Positions 41,498 to 52,540 of a stretch of 64,000 bases of DNA are shown here, one piece after another. Position 1 is the first letter of the stretch, and the number at the start of each line of letters is the position of its first letter. The stretch is taken from contig CP154956.1 in the NCBI GenBank assembly GCA_039621445.1, positions 53,925,143 through 53,989,142 on the forward strand. Direction: 5' to 3'. The translations under genes and the position numbers were made by a program. Below the pieces are notes generated by a model that was not told the origin of the DNA, made no database searches, and saw nothing but the letters and a program-made list of their open reading frames with translations. This DNA is from Euglena gracilis (lineage: Eukaryota; Euglenida; Euglenophyceae; Euglenales).

Positions 41498-42133
41498 GTT
41501 TCCCGAACGATTTTGTTTTTGCCCAGCCTTCACTCCCGGGGGTCCGTGAGGGGGTACCGGCGGGGTGGGGGGTAGGCGCGATGGGCTCTGGGGAGAGGGG
41601 TAGGTTCGGGATACTCCCCTTCCCACGTAGGATTTTTTCCCGGGGACCGAAGGCCCTCCTTTTTGGGGAGTGGTTGGAGGGGGGAGTCCGGCTTGGCGTC
41701 CCTTCCGGCAGTGGGGGGGGTTTAGGAAAAGGCCTGGTTGCCCTCCCCTAGGCTTCAGATACCCCAGCACCAACACCTTTTTGGCTTGTACTGCTCTCCT
41801 GCGCCAGCAGATAACCAATCTTTTGTAATCTTTTGCTTGCTCCGCCCTTGGATTTTTGACTTTCTTGAACTTTTGACTTCCTTGGCTCCAGTGCCTTTCT
41901 TTGAATTGCCTTGAAAATCATTGAAAATTGATATAATTTGACCTTGGTCTTGATTCAGCAGGCACAATCTTGAATTGAAACCATGGGTAAAAAGAGGGAG
42001 CCTGCAGTGAAAAACAGAACAGTTAGAGGTGCGGTTTGCGCTATTTTGATGCTGAATTAGCGCAGTGGTTCGCTATATACAACAGCAGGCTGTAATAGTG
42101 GCAATGGAAGGTGCAGCGGCCGGTCCGCCAACT
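41498..42133 (-). repeat. 3' LTR of element 2 (left)
   Basis: It matches 55048-55683 over 636 bp with two visible substitutions (CATTG/CCTTG near 41920 and GGGAG/GGAAG near 41998). On the minus strand it starts AGTTGGCGG and ends GGGAAAC. Confidence 0.88.
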
Positions 42134-42143
42134 CTCCCCTTCC
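42134..42143 (-). promoter_or_regulatory. Polypurine tract of element 2
   Basis: On the minus strand GGAAGGGGAG abuts the 3' LTR. Confidence 0.6.
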
Positions 42144-42469
42144 TCGGCCTTGCCTCCGGCTGCCGGGCCTGGCCGCTGCCTCTCTCGCCCCCCTGCCACA
42201 GGAGCCTGGCCGGGGCTCCCCGGTCCTTCGTTGCGCCGCTGCCTGGCGTGCCGGCTGCGGGCGGGCTCCTGTGGTCCGGGTGGGGGTGGACGCCAGCCAA
42301 TCCCTGGCCGTGCTCCGCAGGCGTTCGGTGAGCCTCGCTGCTGACGTCGTCCGGCCTTGCGGGCTGGCCTCAGGAATTGGCTGGGCTTGTGCTTTGGCTC
42401 TCCTTGGCTCTCCTTGGTGGGTGGTCTTGTCTGGGTTCGGTTGCCCCCCCCTTTGGGGCTGGCGGTCCC

Positions 42470-44420
42470 CCTGGCCGCTTTTTTTTTTTTTTTGCCGGCC
42501 CCCTTGGGCCCTGCGTGCCCCCCCCCCCCGGGGTCTTGGCGGCCCTCCCTGGGCCGGTTTTTGGCCCCCCCCCCCCCTGGGGTCTGGGCGGCCCCCCCTG
42601 GGCCGCTTTTCGCCCCCCCCCCCCCGCGGGGTCTGGGCGGCCCCCCTGGGCCGCTTTTCGGCGCCCCCCCCCTTGGGTCTGGGCGGCCCCCCCTGGGCCG
42701 CTTTTCGGCGCCCCCCCCCCCCTGGGGTCTGGGCGGCCCCCCTGGGCCGCTTTTCGGCGCCCCCCCCCCCTGGGGTCGGGGGGCCCCCCTGGCCGCTTTT
42801 CGGCCCCCCCCCTGGGGTCTGGGCGGCCCCCCTGGGCCGCTTTTCGGCGCCCCCCCCCCGGGGCCCTGGGCCGCCCCCCTGGGCCGCTTCCCCCCCCCCC
42901 CCCCCTGGGTCTGGGCGGCCCCCCTGGGCCGCTTTTCGGCGCCCCCCCCCCCTTGGGGTCTGGGCGGCCCCCCTGGGCCGATTTTCGGCGCCCCCCCCCC
43001 TGAGGTCTGGGCGGCCCCCCTGGGCCGCTTTTCGGTGCCCCCCCCGGGTCTGGGCGGCCCCCCTGGGCCGCTTTTCGGCGCCCCCCCCCCCTGGGGTCGT
43101 TGGCGGCGGCCCTGGGTCGGGCTTGGGGTCCCCCCCACCGGGTGTGGGCGCGGCCCCCCGGCCGCTTTTTTTTTTGGGGGGGGCCCCCCTGGGCCGTGCG
43201 TGCCCCCCCCCGCGGGTGGGTCTTGGGCGGCCCACGCTGGGCCGCCTTTTGGAGCCCCCCCCCGTCGGGTCTGGGCGGCCCCCCTGGGCCGCTTTTCGGC
43301 GCCCCCCCCCCCCCGGGGTCTGGGCGGCCCCCTTGGGCCGCTTTTCGGCGCCCCCCCCCCCTGGGGTCTGGGCGGACCCCCTGGGCCGCTTTTCGGCGCC
43401 CCCCCCCCCCTGGGGTCTGGGCGGCTCCCCTGGGCCGCTTTTCGGTGCTCCCCCTCCCGGTAGTCTGGGCGGCCCCCCCGGGCCGCTTTTTGGCGCCCCC
43501 CCCCCCCCCGGGTGGTCTTGGGCGGCCCCCCTGGGCCGCTTTTCGGCGCCCCCCCCCCCCTGGGGTCTGGGCGGCCCCCCTGGGCCGCTTTTCGGGGCCC
43601 CCCCCCCCTGGGGTCTGGGCGGCCCCCCTGGCCCGCTTTTCGGCGCCCCCCCCCCTGGGGTCTGGGCGGCCCCCCTGGGCCGCTTTTCGGCGCCCCCCCC
43701 CCCCGGGGGCTGGGCGGCCCCCCTGGGCCGCTTTTCGGCGCCCCCCCCCCCCCTGGGGGCTGGGCGGGCCCCCCTGGGCCGCTTTTCGCCCCCCCTCCCG
43801 GGGTCGGGGGCGGCCCCCCCTGGGCCGCTCTTGGGTTCCCCCCCCCCGGGTGTGGGCGCGGCCCCCCGGCCGCCCCCTTGTTTTTTTTTTTTGGCGCCCC
43901 CCCCCCGCGGGGGCCTGGGCGGCCCACCCTGGGCCGCTTTTCGGCGCCCCCCCCCGCCTTGGGGTTTGGTCGGCCCCCCCTGGCCGCTTTTCGGCCCCCC
44001 CCCCCCCCTGGGGTCTGGGCGGCCCCTCCTGTTTCTCTTTTCGGCGCCCCCCCCCCCAGGGGTGTGGGCAGCCCCCTTGGGTCGTTTTTCGGCGCCCCCC
44101 CCCCCTGGGGTCTGGGCGGCCCCCCGGGGCCTTTTTTTTTTTCGGCCCCCCCCCCCTGGGGTCTGGGCGGCCCCCCTGGGCCGCTTTTCGGCGCCCCCCC
44201 CCCCCCCTGGGGTCTGGGCGGCCCCCCCTGGGCCGCTTTTACCCCCCCCCCCTGGGGTCGTGGGCGGCCCCCCCTGGGGCGCTCTTGGGTTCCCCCCCCC
44301 CGGGGGTGGGGGCGGCCCCCCGGCCGCTTTTTTTTTTTTTTGGCCGCCCCCCCGGGCCGTGCGTTCCCCCCCCCCGGGGTGGTCTTGGGCGGCCCCCCTG
44401 GGCCGCTCTTGGGTGCCCCC
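42470..44420. repeat. C-rich satellite, about 48-bp units with higher-order structure
   Basis: Some 35 to 40 units of TCTGGGCGGCCCCCCTGGGCCGCTTTTCGGCGCC plus a C run follow one another. About every 450-700 bp (near 42470, 43160, 43870 and 44325) there is a variant block with CCGGCCGC followed by a T run (a C/T run near 43870), usually then GGGCC.TGCGTGCC. Units are near multiples of 3 and lack stops, so long proline-rich (plus) and glycine-rich (minus) frames of up to about 870 codons exist in several frames. I regard these as artefacts. It lies between the chromodomain end and the 3' LTR of element 2. Confidence 0.85.
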
Positions 44421-45055
44421 GGTCCGGGTCCTTTGGTCTTCCTTGGGTCCCCTCTGGGCCCCCTTTGCCCCCGGGGTCGGTTGGGTTTCCCCCCTTGGGT
44501 CCCCTTTCTTTCTCCTTTCCTCTCCTTCTTTGCTCGCCTCTCCCCGGGGCTTTCGCCCCCGTGCTTCGTCGCTCTCCTCTCCTCTCCTCTCTCTCTCTCC
44601 TCTCTGGGCTCTCTCCGGTCTCCCTTCTCCTGGCTCGGCCTCGGCCGGGCTCAACGTGGCTCAGCTTCGGTTGGGGATGAGAGGGGAGGGGTGGCACACC
44701 AGTAAGAGGTTGGGTTGGTGGGTGAGAGCCTCCACAGTATCCATCAGGTCAGTAGGCGGGGAGCCAGCTGCCGCCGACGTCACCACATCTCCTCACGACG
44801 ACAGCTCAGCTCCTGCGCGCGCGCTGCCAGCCGCCTGTCCTGAGCGTCGAAGGCGAGGGGAAGGAACAGAAAGATGAACTGGAACACGACCACCATGGAG
44901 AAAATCCCAGGTTGACGCCAGGCCTTTTCCATTTCCCCATGGGGTGTGGGCAGGGGGCAGGGGTGGCCTCCTTGTTGGGAAGGAAGGGCCGGGTCGCACC
45001 GTGGCCATGCAGGGGCACGCCTCCGGTGGTGGTGCCCCCTCGCCGCAGGGACGGG
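44421..45055. other. Element 2 sequence between satellite and pol end, no gene
   Basis: A TCTCCTCTCCTC pyrimidine tract lies at about 44510-44610, followed by mixed sequence. It is probably the 3' untranslated part of the element on the minus strand. Confidence 0.5.
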
Positions 45056-46030
45056 TCATGGGGGTGCACGGGAACGGGGCCCTAGTGGGAGGGGGGGATC
45101 CCGAGCTGGGGCGTCCCTGCGGGTCGACACGCGGGGGCGGCGACCTCTACCCGTGGGGGCAGGGGAGACTCGGGGACCGGGTCTCTGAGGTACGCCTGGA
45201 CTGCGGGGTGGGTACGCGTGTGACATGGGGAGTGATGGGGTGGTGGACGGTGGAGCTGGGGCAAGGGAAGCGCGGGAGAGCGCATCCCTCGCAGACGCGG
45301 ATCGCACGGAGACGGGGCGCTTGCCGCTCGCGGGCTGCCGGTGGACCCTGACCGGGTACCTGGGGTGGGCCGCTTGTTGGGGACCCGCCGGGCCAGCATC
45401 TCCTCCGTCTTCTTGGTCTCGATCTCCTTCGTCTCCTCCATCACCTTCATCATCGTCTCCAGCAAAATCATCATCTTCTCGACATACATCTCCGTCCTCG
45501 GGGTCCTGCCACATCCACTCCTCTGGTGGCTCCTCCCAGGACAGCCCAAACTCCTTCTCCTTCTCCTTCTCGATCTCCACGGCGTGGCAGATGGCGATGT
45601 GGGCTTCCTCCGGGAACCTCGAAAGGTACTTCATGATGTCCTCCTTGATGTCGTGTTCGACGAAGTACGACACGATGGGGGAGGCGTACCGGTGGGAGAA
45701 GACGTGCCGCAGCGGCTCCCACGTCTTCTCCTCGTACCCCAGCCACTTGACGAGGAACTCGAGGTCGCCGTTGGCATCGCGCCGGTGGGTGACCACCGCC
45801 TCCACCTCCCACTCGTCCAGCCGGGAACCCTCCTCCGGCCTGGATTGGCGGAAGTGGAAGAGACGGAGCGGTGGCCCCATGAGGGCTGGATCGTGGCGGT
45901 AGCTCTTGATTTGGGATCGGTGGGCCACCTGCTTCCGGCCATCCTCCATCTGGAGCACGTACGTGTGCTCACTGGTGCGCTCTGCCACCACGCACGGCCC
46001 GATCCAGTACGTCTCCAGCTTCTCCGGTGC
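45056..46030 (-). pseudogene. Pol C-terminus of element 2: chromodomain
   Basis: The frame holds a GPY/F-like end of integrase (YVLQMEDGRKQVAHRSQIKSY), then a chromodomain with EVEAVVTHR ... LEFLVKWLGYEEKTWEP (about 45710-45825). A long acidic tail (DDDEGDGGDEGDRDQEDGG) and a Pro/Arg-rich end follow. It is separated from the integrase by a frame change near 46030. The open frame begins at 45991 with a GTG that is not a real start. The chromodomain would bind modified histone tails and steer integration. Confidence 0.75.
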
Positions 46031-47720
46031 GGGTGCGCGGGCGGAGATACCAGACCTTGTCGTTGATCTCCAGCTCCGGCAGCTCTTTCCTCCGCTTGTT
46101 GACCGCCTCGGCTGTCTTGGCGTGCTCCTCGTTCAGGATCTTCGCAACACGATGATCGATGTCCTGCATGCGCTCGAAGAAGGCCACCGCGTCCTCGGCC
46201 CGCGTGGGCGGCTGGTACGGCACCCCGCCATACCACCGCTCGCGGCCGAAGAGCACCTGGAAGGGGCTCAGGCCGCTGGGCCCAGCACTGTCGTGCAGGG
46301 TCCGCAGGGCCCGCGGCAGCGCCTCCGGCCACTCCACGCCCTCCGCCGCCTTCATCTTCCTCAGCCGCTTCTGGATCTGCGCGCCGAGGACCTCCGCACG
46401 GGCGTTGCCTTCGTGGTGGTATGCTTGGGAGAAGGCATGGCGCACCCCCAGTCTTGCGCACATTGCCCTCCACCAGGCCCCCACGAAGTGGGGGCCCCGG
46501 TCCGACGTGATGACGCTTGGCACGCCGAACTGCGCCCACTGCGCATACATAGCCTTAGCCACCGCCTCCGCCGTTAGCCCGCGGGTGTGGTGCACGGTTG
46601 CGATCGCCCAGCCGGAGTGCCGATCGATGCATGCTGCGAACACGTTCACCAGCTTGCCGCCCTCCACCTCCACCTCCGGCATCTGGAACAGATCCACGCT
46701 CACCGAACACATCACATGGGGCGGCACTGGCGTGGGCGTGATGCGGAGCCGGAGGGGTTGGTGTGGGTGCTCCGACGCCTGGCAGAACTCGCACACCGCC
46801 AGAATCTTGCCCGCCAGCTCGCGTGCTCGGGAGGGCACCGCAAACTGGAAGTTCCGGCTGGCCTCATCGAGGAGGCGCTCACCACCGACGTGCCCCGACG
46901 CCCGGTGCTGCTCTCGGATTGCCCGCTCGGTCAGGGCATCCGGCACGCACCAGACGGAATCCTTCACCAGATTGCCTGCCTCCTTCCGGTAGCCGGTGGG
47001 CCATGGCCGGCCGCGCTTGATGGCCTGCCACGGCTCTTTGAACGTTGGGCACTTCTCATACGCCTCACTCCAGTCCATCGCCATCAGGTCCTGGTCTTCG
47101 TCTTGCGGGGCTGCGGCCGGGGTGGCTGCAGCTGGCGGCACGGCGGCCGCCACAGGCGGCACGGCGGCTGCCTCTGGCGGTACGGCGGGAGGGAGGGCCG
47201 GGCTGCCCCGCCACATTGCGTGGGCCGGCCGACGTCTTCGGCACGGCGGCAGCGGGCGCATTCGCGGCCGCCTGGCTTCGGCCTGACACGGCGATAGCCG
47301 CGGACGGTGGATGCTGCGTGCGCTGGCCGCGGGCGGGGACGATGCTTGCTCGGCGGACGGGGATCGCACGGCGGGTGTTGCTGCCGGTGCCGCTGCTGGC
47401 CGTACGGAAAACCGCACGGTGCGTGGTGTGGCGGGCTGCTGCTGCTGCTTGGGCTGCGCGGACAACGCCGGGTGCTGCGGCTGCTCGGGCTGCCCGGGCG
47501 ATGCCAGCGCTGTCGCACTGGGCACTCGCACGGTCAGTGCTGCAGTCGCCGCCGGCGCGGTGGGGTGCGGTGGGGGCGGCGGTCGGATTGCCGGACTTCC
47601 GGCTGCCGGAATCCCGGCGGGCGCCGCCTCGGAGGCCGGTGTCCCGGCCGATGCCGCCGTGGTTGCCGGTGTCCCGGCTGGCGGCGATGAGGATGCCGCA
47701 TTTGCGGTCGGGGGGGGCAC
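46030..47720 (-). pseudogene. Integrase of element 2
   Basis: An Ala/Pro-rich linker of about 200 residues comes first. Then there is the zinc finger (QHRASGH ... CEFC), the catalytic core with VDLF, TSDRGPHF and a glutamate 36 residues on (NARAE; D-x35-E), and the C-terminal part (DKVWYLRPRT). All catalytic residues are present. The frame is entered from the RNase H part by shifts near 47815 and 47710, the latter in a run of eight G, and is left by a shift near 46030. Confidence 0.8.
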
Positions 47721-47814
47721 ACCTTATCCACCGGGTGTACTGCCTTCGGGCAGCTGCGCTCCGCGGCCTTCTCCTCTCGGATCTGCTGCTCCATCTCCTC
47801 GGCGTCCGCTGCGT

Positions 47815-49158
47815 CCCGTGCCAGCAGGAGTCTCGGTACTCCTGGCTGGCCGGGTACGCCCACCGCGACAGCGCGGGCCCCTCCTCGGTCTTCTCCCCGG
47901 GCACGTACACCACCTCCACCATGTGCTCGTTGAGCTTGGAGTGCCACCTCGCCCGCCGGCCCTGCGGTCCCGCTCCTCGGGCGACGTGCTCCTTGTACCA
48001 GCTCTCCAAGGACCGGTGTTCCGTCAGCACCAGCACCTTCTGCCCCGTGATGTAGCCGCCCCACTTGTCCAGCGCGCTCACCACCGCGTACGTCTCCTTG
48101 TCCCGGGTGTCCCACCGCAGCCGCTGCCCCTCCGTCAGCTTCCTGCTCATGAAGCCCACCGCCACCGACGCTCCGGGCTTCAGGAGCTCCTCCACCGATG
48201 GGATGCCCTCCACCTTCGGCAGCTGCTCCAGCACGGCGCCCACCGCGTAATCGGAGGCGTCTGTGCGGAGCACGAACGGCTTGTTCATGTCCACGTGCCA
48301 CAGCTCCAGGTCCGCCACCAGCGCTGCCTTCAGCTTCTCGAACGCCTCCAGCTCGGCCGCGGACCACACGATGGGGTGCTTGCTGCCCGCCCGGGACAAA
48401 TCCCGCGGTAGCTTCAGCTTCTCCTGCAGGGGGGCGGCCAGCTCCGAGTACATATGTACATACCCCGAATAATAATTGCAGAGGCCGAGAAAGGCGCGCA
48501 AACTCGTCACATTGGCCGGGGGTTGCCACCGCTGCACCGCCGCCAGCTTGCCGCTCGCGGGCACGCGCTTGCCCTCCCCCAGCACGTGCCCCACGAACTC
48601 CGCCCTCTTGCGGAACAGCTGCGCCTTCTTCTTGTCCGCCACCCACCGATCCGCCTCCAGCGCCCGCAGGGTCTCCCGCAGATCCCCCGCGTGCCGCCTG
48701 ATCAGCTCCTCGTCGCTCCACCCCGGCAGCCGCCTCGTGCTCACCAGGATGTCGTCGAAGTAGGGGTGGGTGTGGGCGGAGACGTTGCGGCAGGTCGCGT
48801 CGATGTCCCTCTGGAGCAGCGCCGGACCGACGTTGATGCCCTGGGGCACCACGGTCCACTGCCAGAGGCCGCCGTGCAGGTGGATGTTGGTGATGGGTCG
48901 GCTTTCCTCCGCCATGGCCACCTGGTGGAAGGCGTCCCGCAGGTCCACCGTCGAGAAGATCTCGCACTTCGCCTGCTCGTTCACGATGTCCTCCGTCAGC
49001 GGTAGGGGGTAGGAGTCCATCTGCAGCATCTTGTTGGTCAAGCTGTAGTCGCACACCAGCCTCCACTTGCCCGACTTCTTGCGGATGGGGAAGGCGGCCG
49101 CCCTCCACGGCCCCCGCCCCGCCTCCAGCTTGCCGTCCGCCAGGCACTCCCCGCTCCA
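47815..49158 (-). pseudogene. Reverse transcriptase and RNase H of element 2
   Basis: RT motifs include KWRLVCDYSLTN, FSTVDLRDAFHQ, WTVVPQG and YFDD (48751-48762). RNase H follows with RTDASDYAVGAVLEQ, DKETYAV and LTEHRSLESW. The frame differs by one base from the upstream protease frame; an extra G in the run near 49155 explains this. The active-site residues are intact. Confidence 0.85.
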
Positions 49159-51118
49159 TCTCCCTCAGGGCCTCCAGCCGCTCGCCCTTGAGGTTGATGA
49201 TCCGGCCCACCACCGGGGTTGCTCCCGGCTTCAGCCTCAGCACTGCCTTCCCATGGGTGCCCCGCGCCGGGGGACACGGCCAGACCCGCTCACGGAACAC
49301 CCGGCCTTCGAACTCGTTGATGATCTCGTCCCGCAGCTGCCGCGCCAAGGGATGGTCGACATCATCTTCCGTCTCCACCACCCCTCGCACCGCCTTCGCC
49401 GCTTCTTCGGCCTCCTTCAGCATCATCGCCACTTCTCGGACTGCTGCCTCGTCCGTGGTCAGCTGCCGCATCTTCTTCACCGTGGAGAGGTAGCCGTCCA
49501 GCTCGTCTTCGTCTTCATCATCATCATCTTCCTCCTTCTTCTCTTCGTCTCCACGCCGCCTCAGGATCCACTTGGGGTCCGCGTGGAGCTGCAAGGTGTC
49601 GCGCCATGGCTGGACATCCAGCCGGTTCTCCCGGAGCCATGGATACCCCAGGATCAGATCCGTGCTGATGCAGCCGTCGTACGCCACCACCTTCGTCGTC
49701 CACGTCCTCGGTCTCCGCTCCTCGTCGTCGGTCTGGGCCGCGAAGGACAGCTTCAGCTCTGCTTCTCGTTGTCCTCCGGGTAGTGCTTCTCCGCTCACCG
49801 TGCGCAGCACCAAGGGTCTTGTTGCCGCGTGGAACACCGACTCCGGGAACAGCTCCTTCTTCACGAGGGAGGTCTGCGCCCCCGTATCGATCAAGGCCTT
49901 CGCCTGGATCTTCATCCCGCCTGCCTCCACCTCCACGTCCATCAGCAGCTGGTAGCACCCCCCACGGTGCTCCATCCGGCCGACCGTGAACGGCCGGTTC
50001 GGGAGGTGCTGCCACGGCCGCACCACCACCTTCCGCACCTTCTTCGCCTCCTCCGCCGCCGCCACTTCTTCCCGTGCCTTCTCCCCCAGGCACAGGTACC
50101 GCACCACTCCCTCCGGGATGCGGTAGGCCTCCTCCCTTGTGCACCTGCGCTCGCCGCCACTGCCTCCCAGCTGTAGCCGATGTCGTCGTACGCCGTCTGG
50201 TCCTTCCACCATGCTGCCGCACTTCCCACCACAGATGACGTCGTCCAGCTCCTTCGCCATCGCGTCGCTGACCCAGAAGCGGGTCGGCTTGCGATACCCG
50301 TACTCCGCGAAGCGGCAGTAGTCGATATCCACGTACCGCACTCCGCGCAGGACTCGTCGCCACCGCAGCAAGCCGAACCTCGGGTTTTCAATCCACCACC
50401 GCGTAGGCGCCAAGTACTCCACCAGCTCCCTCGTGGCCTTCACCACCGCGTCCGCCATGCGGAGCCTCCTCTTGCGGGTGGTGAGGGCTGCGGAGTACTC
50501 GGTACAGGGCGGGGACGCCGCGATGACCTCGAAGTAGCCGGGAGCGTACTGTTCCCAGTACCTCCACTTCCTCACGTCGGCCACGATGTCCGGCTTCCAC
50601 TTCTCGTCCCAGTCCACGCTGATCACCTTGAAGCCCATCTTCTCCAGCGCTCTTCTGACACTGCCCGTTCCGGAGAACAGGTCCAGCGCCCATCTTTCCT
50701 TCTCTCTTCCTTCGCCGCCTTCTTCACCGGCTCTTTCTTCTCCTTCTTCGCCGGTGCTTTCTTCACCTCCTTCGCCGGTGCTTGTCTTTCTTGTGGTGGT
50801 GTCTTGTGGAGACTTGGTGATGCCTTCGGTGATGATGTTGTCGGTGTTGTTGATGGCGATGACGTGGATCTTGGTAGACTCGATCTCGATGCGGTCTTCG
50901 TTGCCGATGCCGTCGGCGTTGATGAGGTCGATGATGTCTTCGTTGCCGATGCCGTCGGCGTTGATGAGGACGATGATGTCACCTTCGCCTTCGGCACGCT
51001 CGGTGATGTTGATGGGGACGATGGTGTCGGCTTCGCCTTCGACACCTGCCGCAGGCAGGGTCTCTCCCCTTCCTTTGGAGACTTCCTGCCTCTTCTCTTT
51101 CTTTGGACCAGCCGCCAT
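49155..51118 (-). CDS. Cytosine-C5 DNA methyltransferase fused to protease (Pol N-terminus, element 2)
   Basis: ATG at 51118. Residues 45-80 repeat INADGIGNEDII. Residues about 143-345 (50084-50692) form a compact C5-methyltransferase: motif I LDLFSGTGS (145-153), motif IV ASPPCTEYS with the catalytic Cys205, motif VI WWIENP (Glu244), a motif VIII-like YGYRKPTRFW and a C-terminal RIPEGVVRYL. It would move a methyl group from S-adenosylmethionine to cytosine C5 in DNA. The aspartic protease follows (ALIDTGAQTS, DTG 411-413) and then the start of RT. Its small size and motif spelling resemble phage and giant-virus Dcm-type enzymes more than plant or animal DNMTs. The frame is open to the shift near 49155; beyond that the same frame runs on to 47534 as nonsense. 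Confidence 0.85.
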
Positions 51119-51130
51119 CCTTCTTCTTCA
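51119..51130 (-). promoter_or_regulatory. Single same-frame UGA between gag and pol, element 2
   Basis: Gag ends ...KSSGV-TGA (51128-51130), then AGA AGA AGG leads to the pol ATG (51116-51118) in the same frame with no other stop. As in element 1, Gag and Pol are separated only by one stop codon, suggesting expression by readthrough or by reinitiation at the close ATG. No strong stem is obvious immediately downstream. Confidence 0.55.
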
Positions 51131-52065
51131 TACTCCACTGCTCTTACCAGCCTCGTCCCTGGTGCGGATGTCGGCTGGGGGGTTGACTGCCGGTCCAGGC
51201 CCTTCCCCTCGGGACCTGGACGGCCCCGTCATTGCTGCGTCGATGTCGTCCCGGCCGCTTCTCCTTTGCCCGGAACCTTTCTCGCCGCCTTTGCCTTTCC
51301 CCTTACCCTTGCCTTTGCCTTTTCCACCATCTTTCCCCTTGCCTTCACCTTTGCCGGTCCATCCTTCATTCCACGGCTGCTGATTGCCTTTGCCTCGGCC
51401 AGCCCAGCCTTGGGCATCGTTGGAGTCCTTGGTCTCGTCCACCTTCTTCGCTTCACCTTCCTTTTCTTTCTTCACCGCTTCCTTCTTCACTTCCTTGATG
51501 TTGGACTCCTCCTGGACTCCTTGATTGGCCTTGGTGTCGGTCTCGTCATCTTCATCTTCGACATCCACTTCCCGCTGCCATCTTGTGGGTGCCGCCGGTT
51601 TGCGGTGGGCCGGCTCGGGGTCGCCCATGGTGGCGGCCCGCTGGTCCACCCTCAGCCACCGCACCATGAGGTCGTTGACTTGGGTGGCGGTGAACTCCAC
51701 GGTGTCCGGGGCCACCCGGACGATGGCTCCACCAGACAGCTTCTGCCGGTCGTACACCGCCTTGATGGCCGCCCGGTGGTCATCGTCCGCCGGGACCACC
51801 TTGATTCTTCTGCCTTGGCGATCCACTTTCTTCGGCACGACGCCCGTCTCCTCCACCACCATCTCTGTCGCCTCCGCCACCGTCACATCCTCCGGTAGGC
51901 CTTCCAGGACCAGCGCCGCGTGGTCACGGCGCCGATCCTCTTCATGGGCCAGCCGCTTCCTCCATGGCTGGCCCAGCTGGTCCACCACCAGGCGGGCTAG
52001 CTCCACGTCCGTCATGTCCCCGATCTGCATCGCCAGCGCCTTGGCGTTGGCGAAGTATACTCCCG
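51128..52065 (-). pseudogene. Gag of element 2, C-terminal part
   Basis: It continues the capsid-like region (NAKALAMQIGDMTDVELARLVVDQLG, PWRKRLAHEEDRRR), then a charged region, and ends in a Lys/Gly-rich basic tail (GKGEGKGKDGGKGKGKGKGK) that could replace a zinc knuckle for nucleic-acid binding. No CCHC motif is present. The frame is entered by a one-base shift near 52065. Confidence 0.65.
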
Positions 52066-52540
52066 CCACTCTCGCTCCGTCAGCTTGCCCCGCGTCACCA
52101 CCTTGAGGTGACGGAGCTTCCTTCGTAGTGCTTCTCGGTCGTCTCCACCCAGCTCGAGGTCCAGCCTCGCCCACAGCTCCTCGAACGGCATCTCCGGGTA
52201 GGTCTCCACCATCAGGTCGATGTGCAACGCCGTCGCCTCATCCACCGTACTCCGCAGCAGCGCCACCCGCTGCGCCTCGCTGAGGAGGGGGACCATCCCC
52301 TCCACCTCGCGGAGGTACGGGAGCCACCGCCGCCTCCATTGGGGCCAGTCCTCGGCGTTACCCGAGAACCGGCCCGGATGCCTCCCCCCGAGCGCATCCA
52401 GGAGGTGCGGTGGCAGGATCTGCAGCTGGGGAGCCCCCAGCGGCAGGGTGGTTGCTTGGACTTCTCGGATGGCGGTTCCCCTCACGGGTGCGGGCACGCT
52501 CGCCCCCGCACGCATGAGGAGCATCGGTGCTGCATTCGTC
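52065..52540 (-). pseudogene. Gag of element 2, capsid-like middle part
   Basis: The sequence PGRFSGNAEDWPQWRRRWLPYL ... ALLRSTVDEATALHIDLM ... REALRRKLRHLK is the helical pattern of the retrotransposon Gag/capsid family. It sits one frame away from the parts before and after it, so two compensating shifts (near 52540 and 52065) bracket it. Confidence 0.65.

Noticed and set aside
40915-42133. X plus LTR as one 1.2-kb LTR of element 2
   Set aside because: The order is X-LTR on the left but LTR-X on the right. The primer site and polypurine tract directly abut the 636-bp part alone.
42041-44877. Several overlapping open frames of 370-870 codons on both strands, rich in Pro (plus) or Gly (minus)
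   Set aside because: They come from a stop-free C-rich tandem satellite open in several frames. There is no domain, and codon content follows the DNA repeat.
47065-51118. The 1194-codon minus-strand frame as one protein
   Set aside because: Only the part above about 49155 is real; below it the frame is a shifted reading of RT and RNase H, which are encoded one base away.
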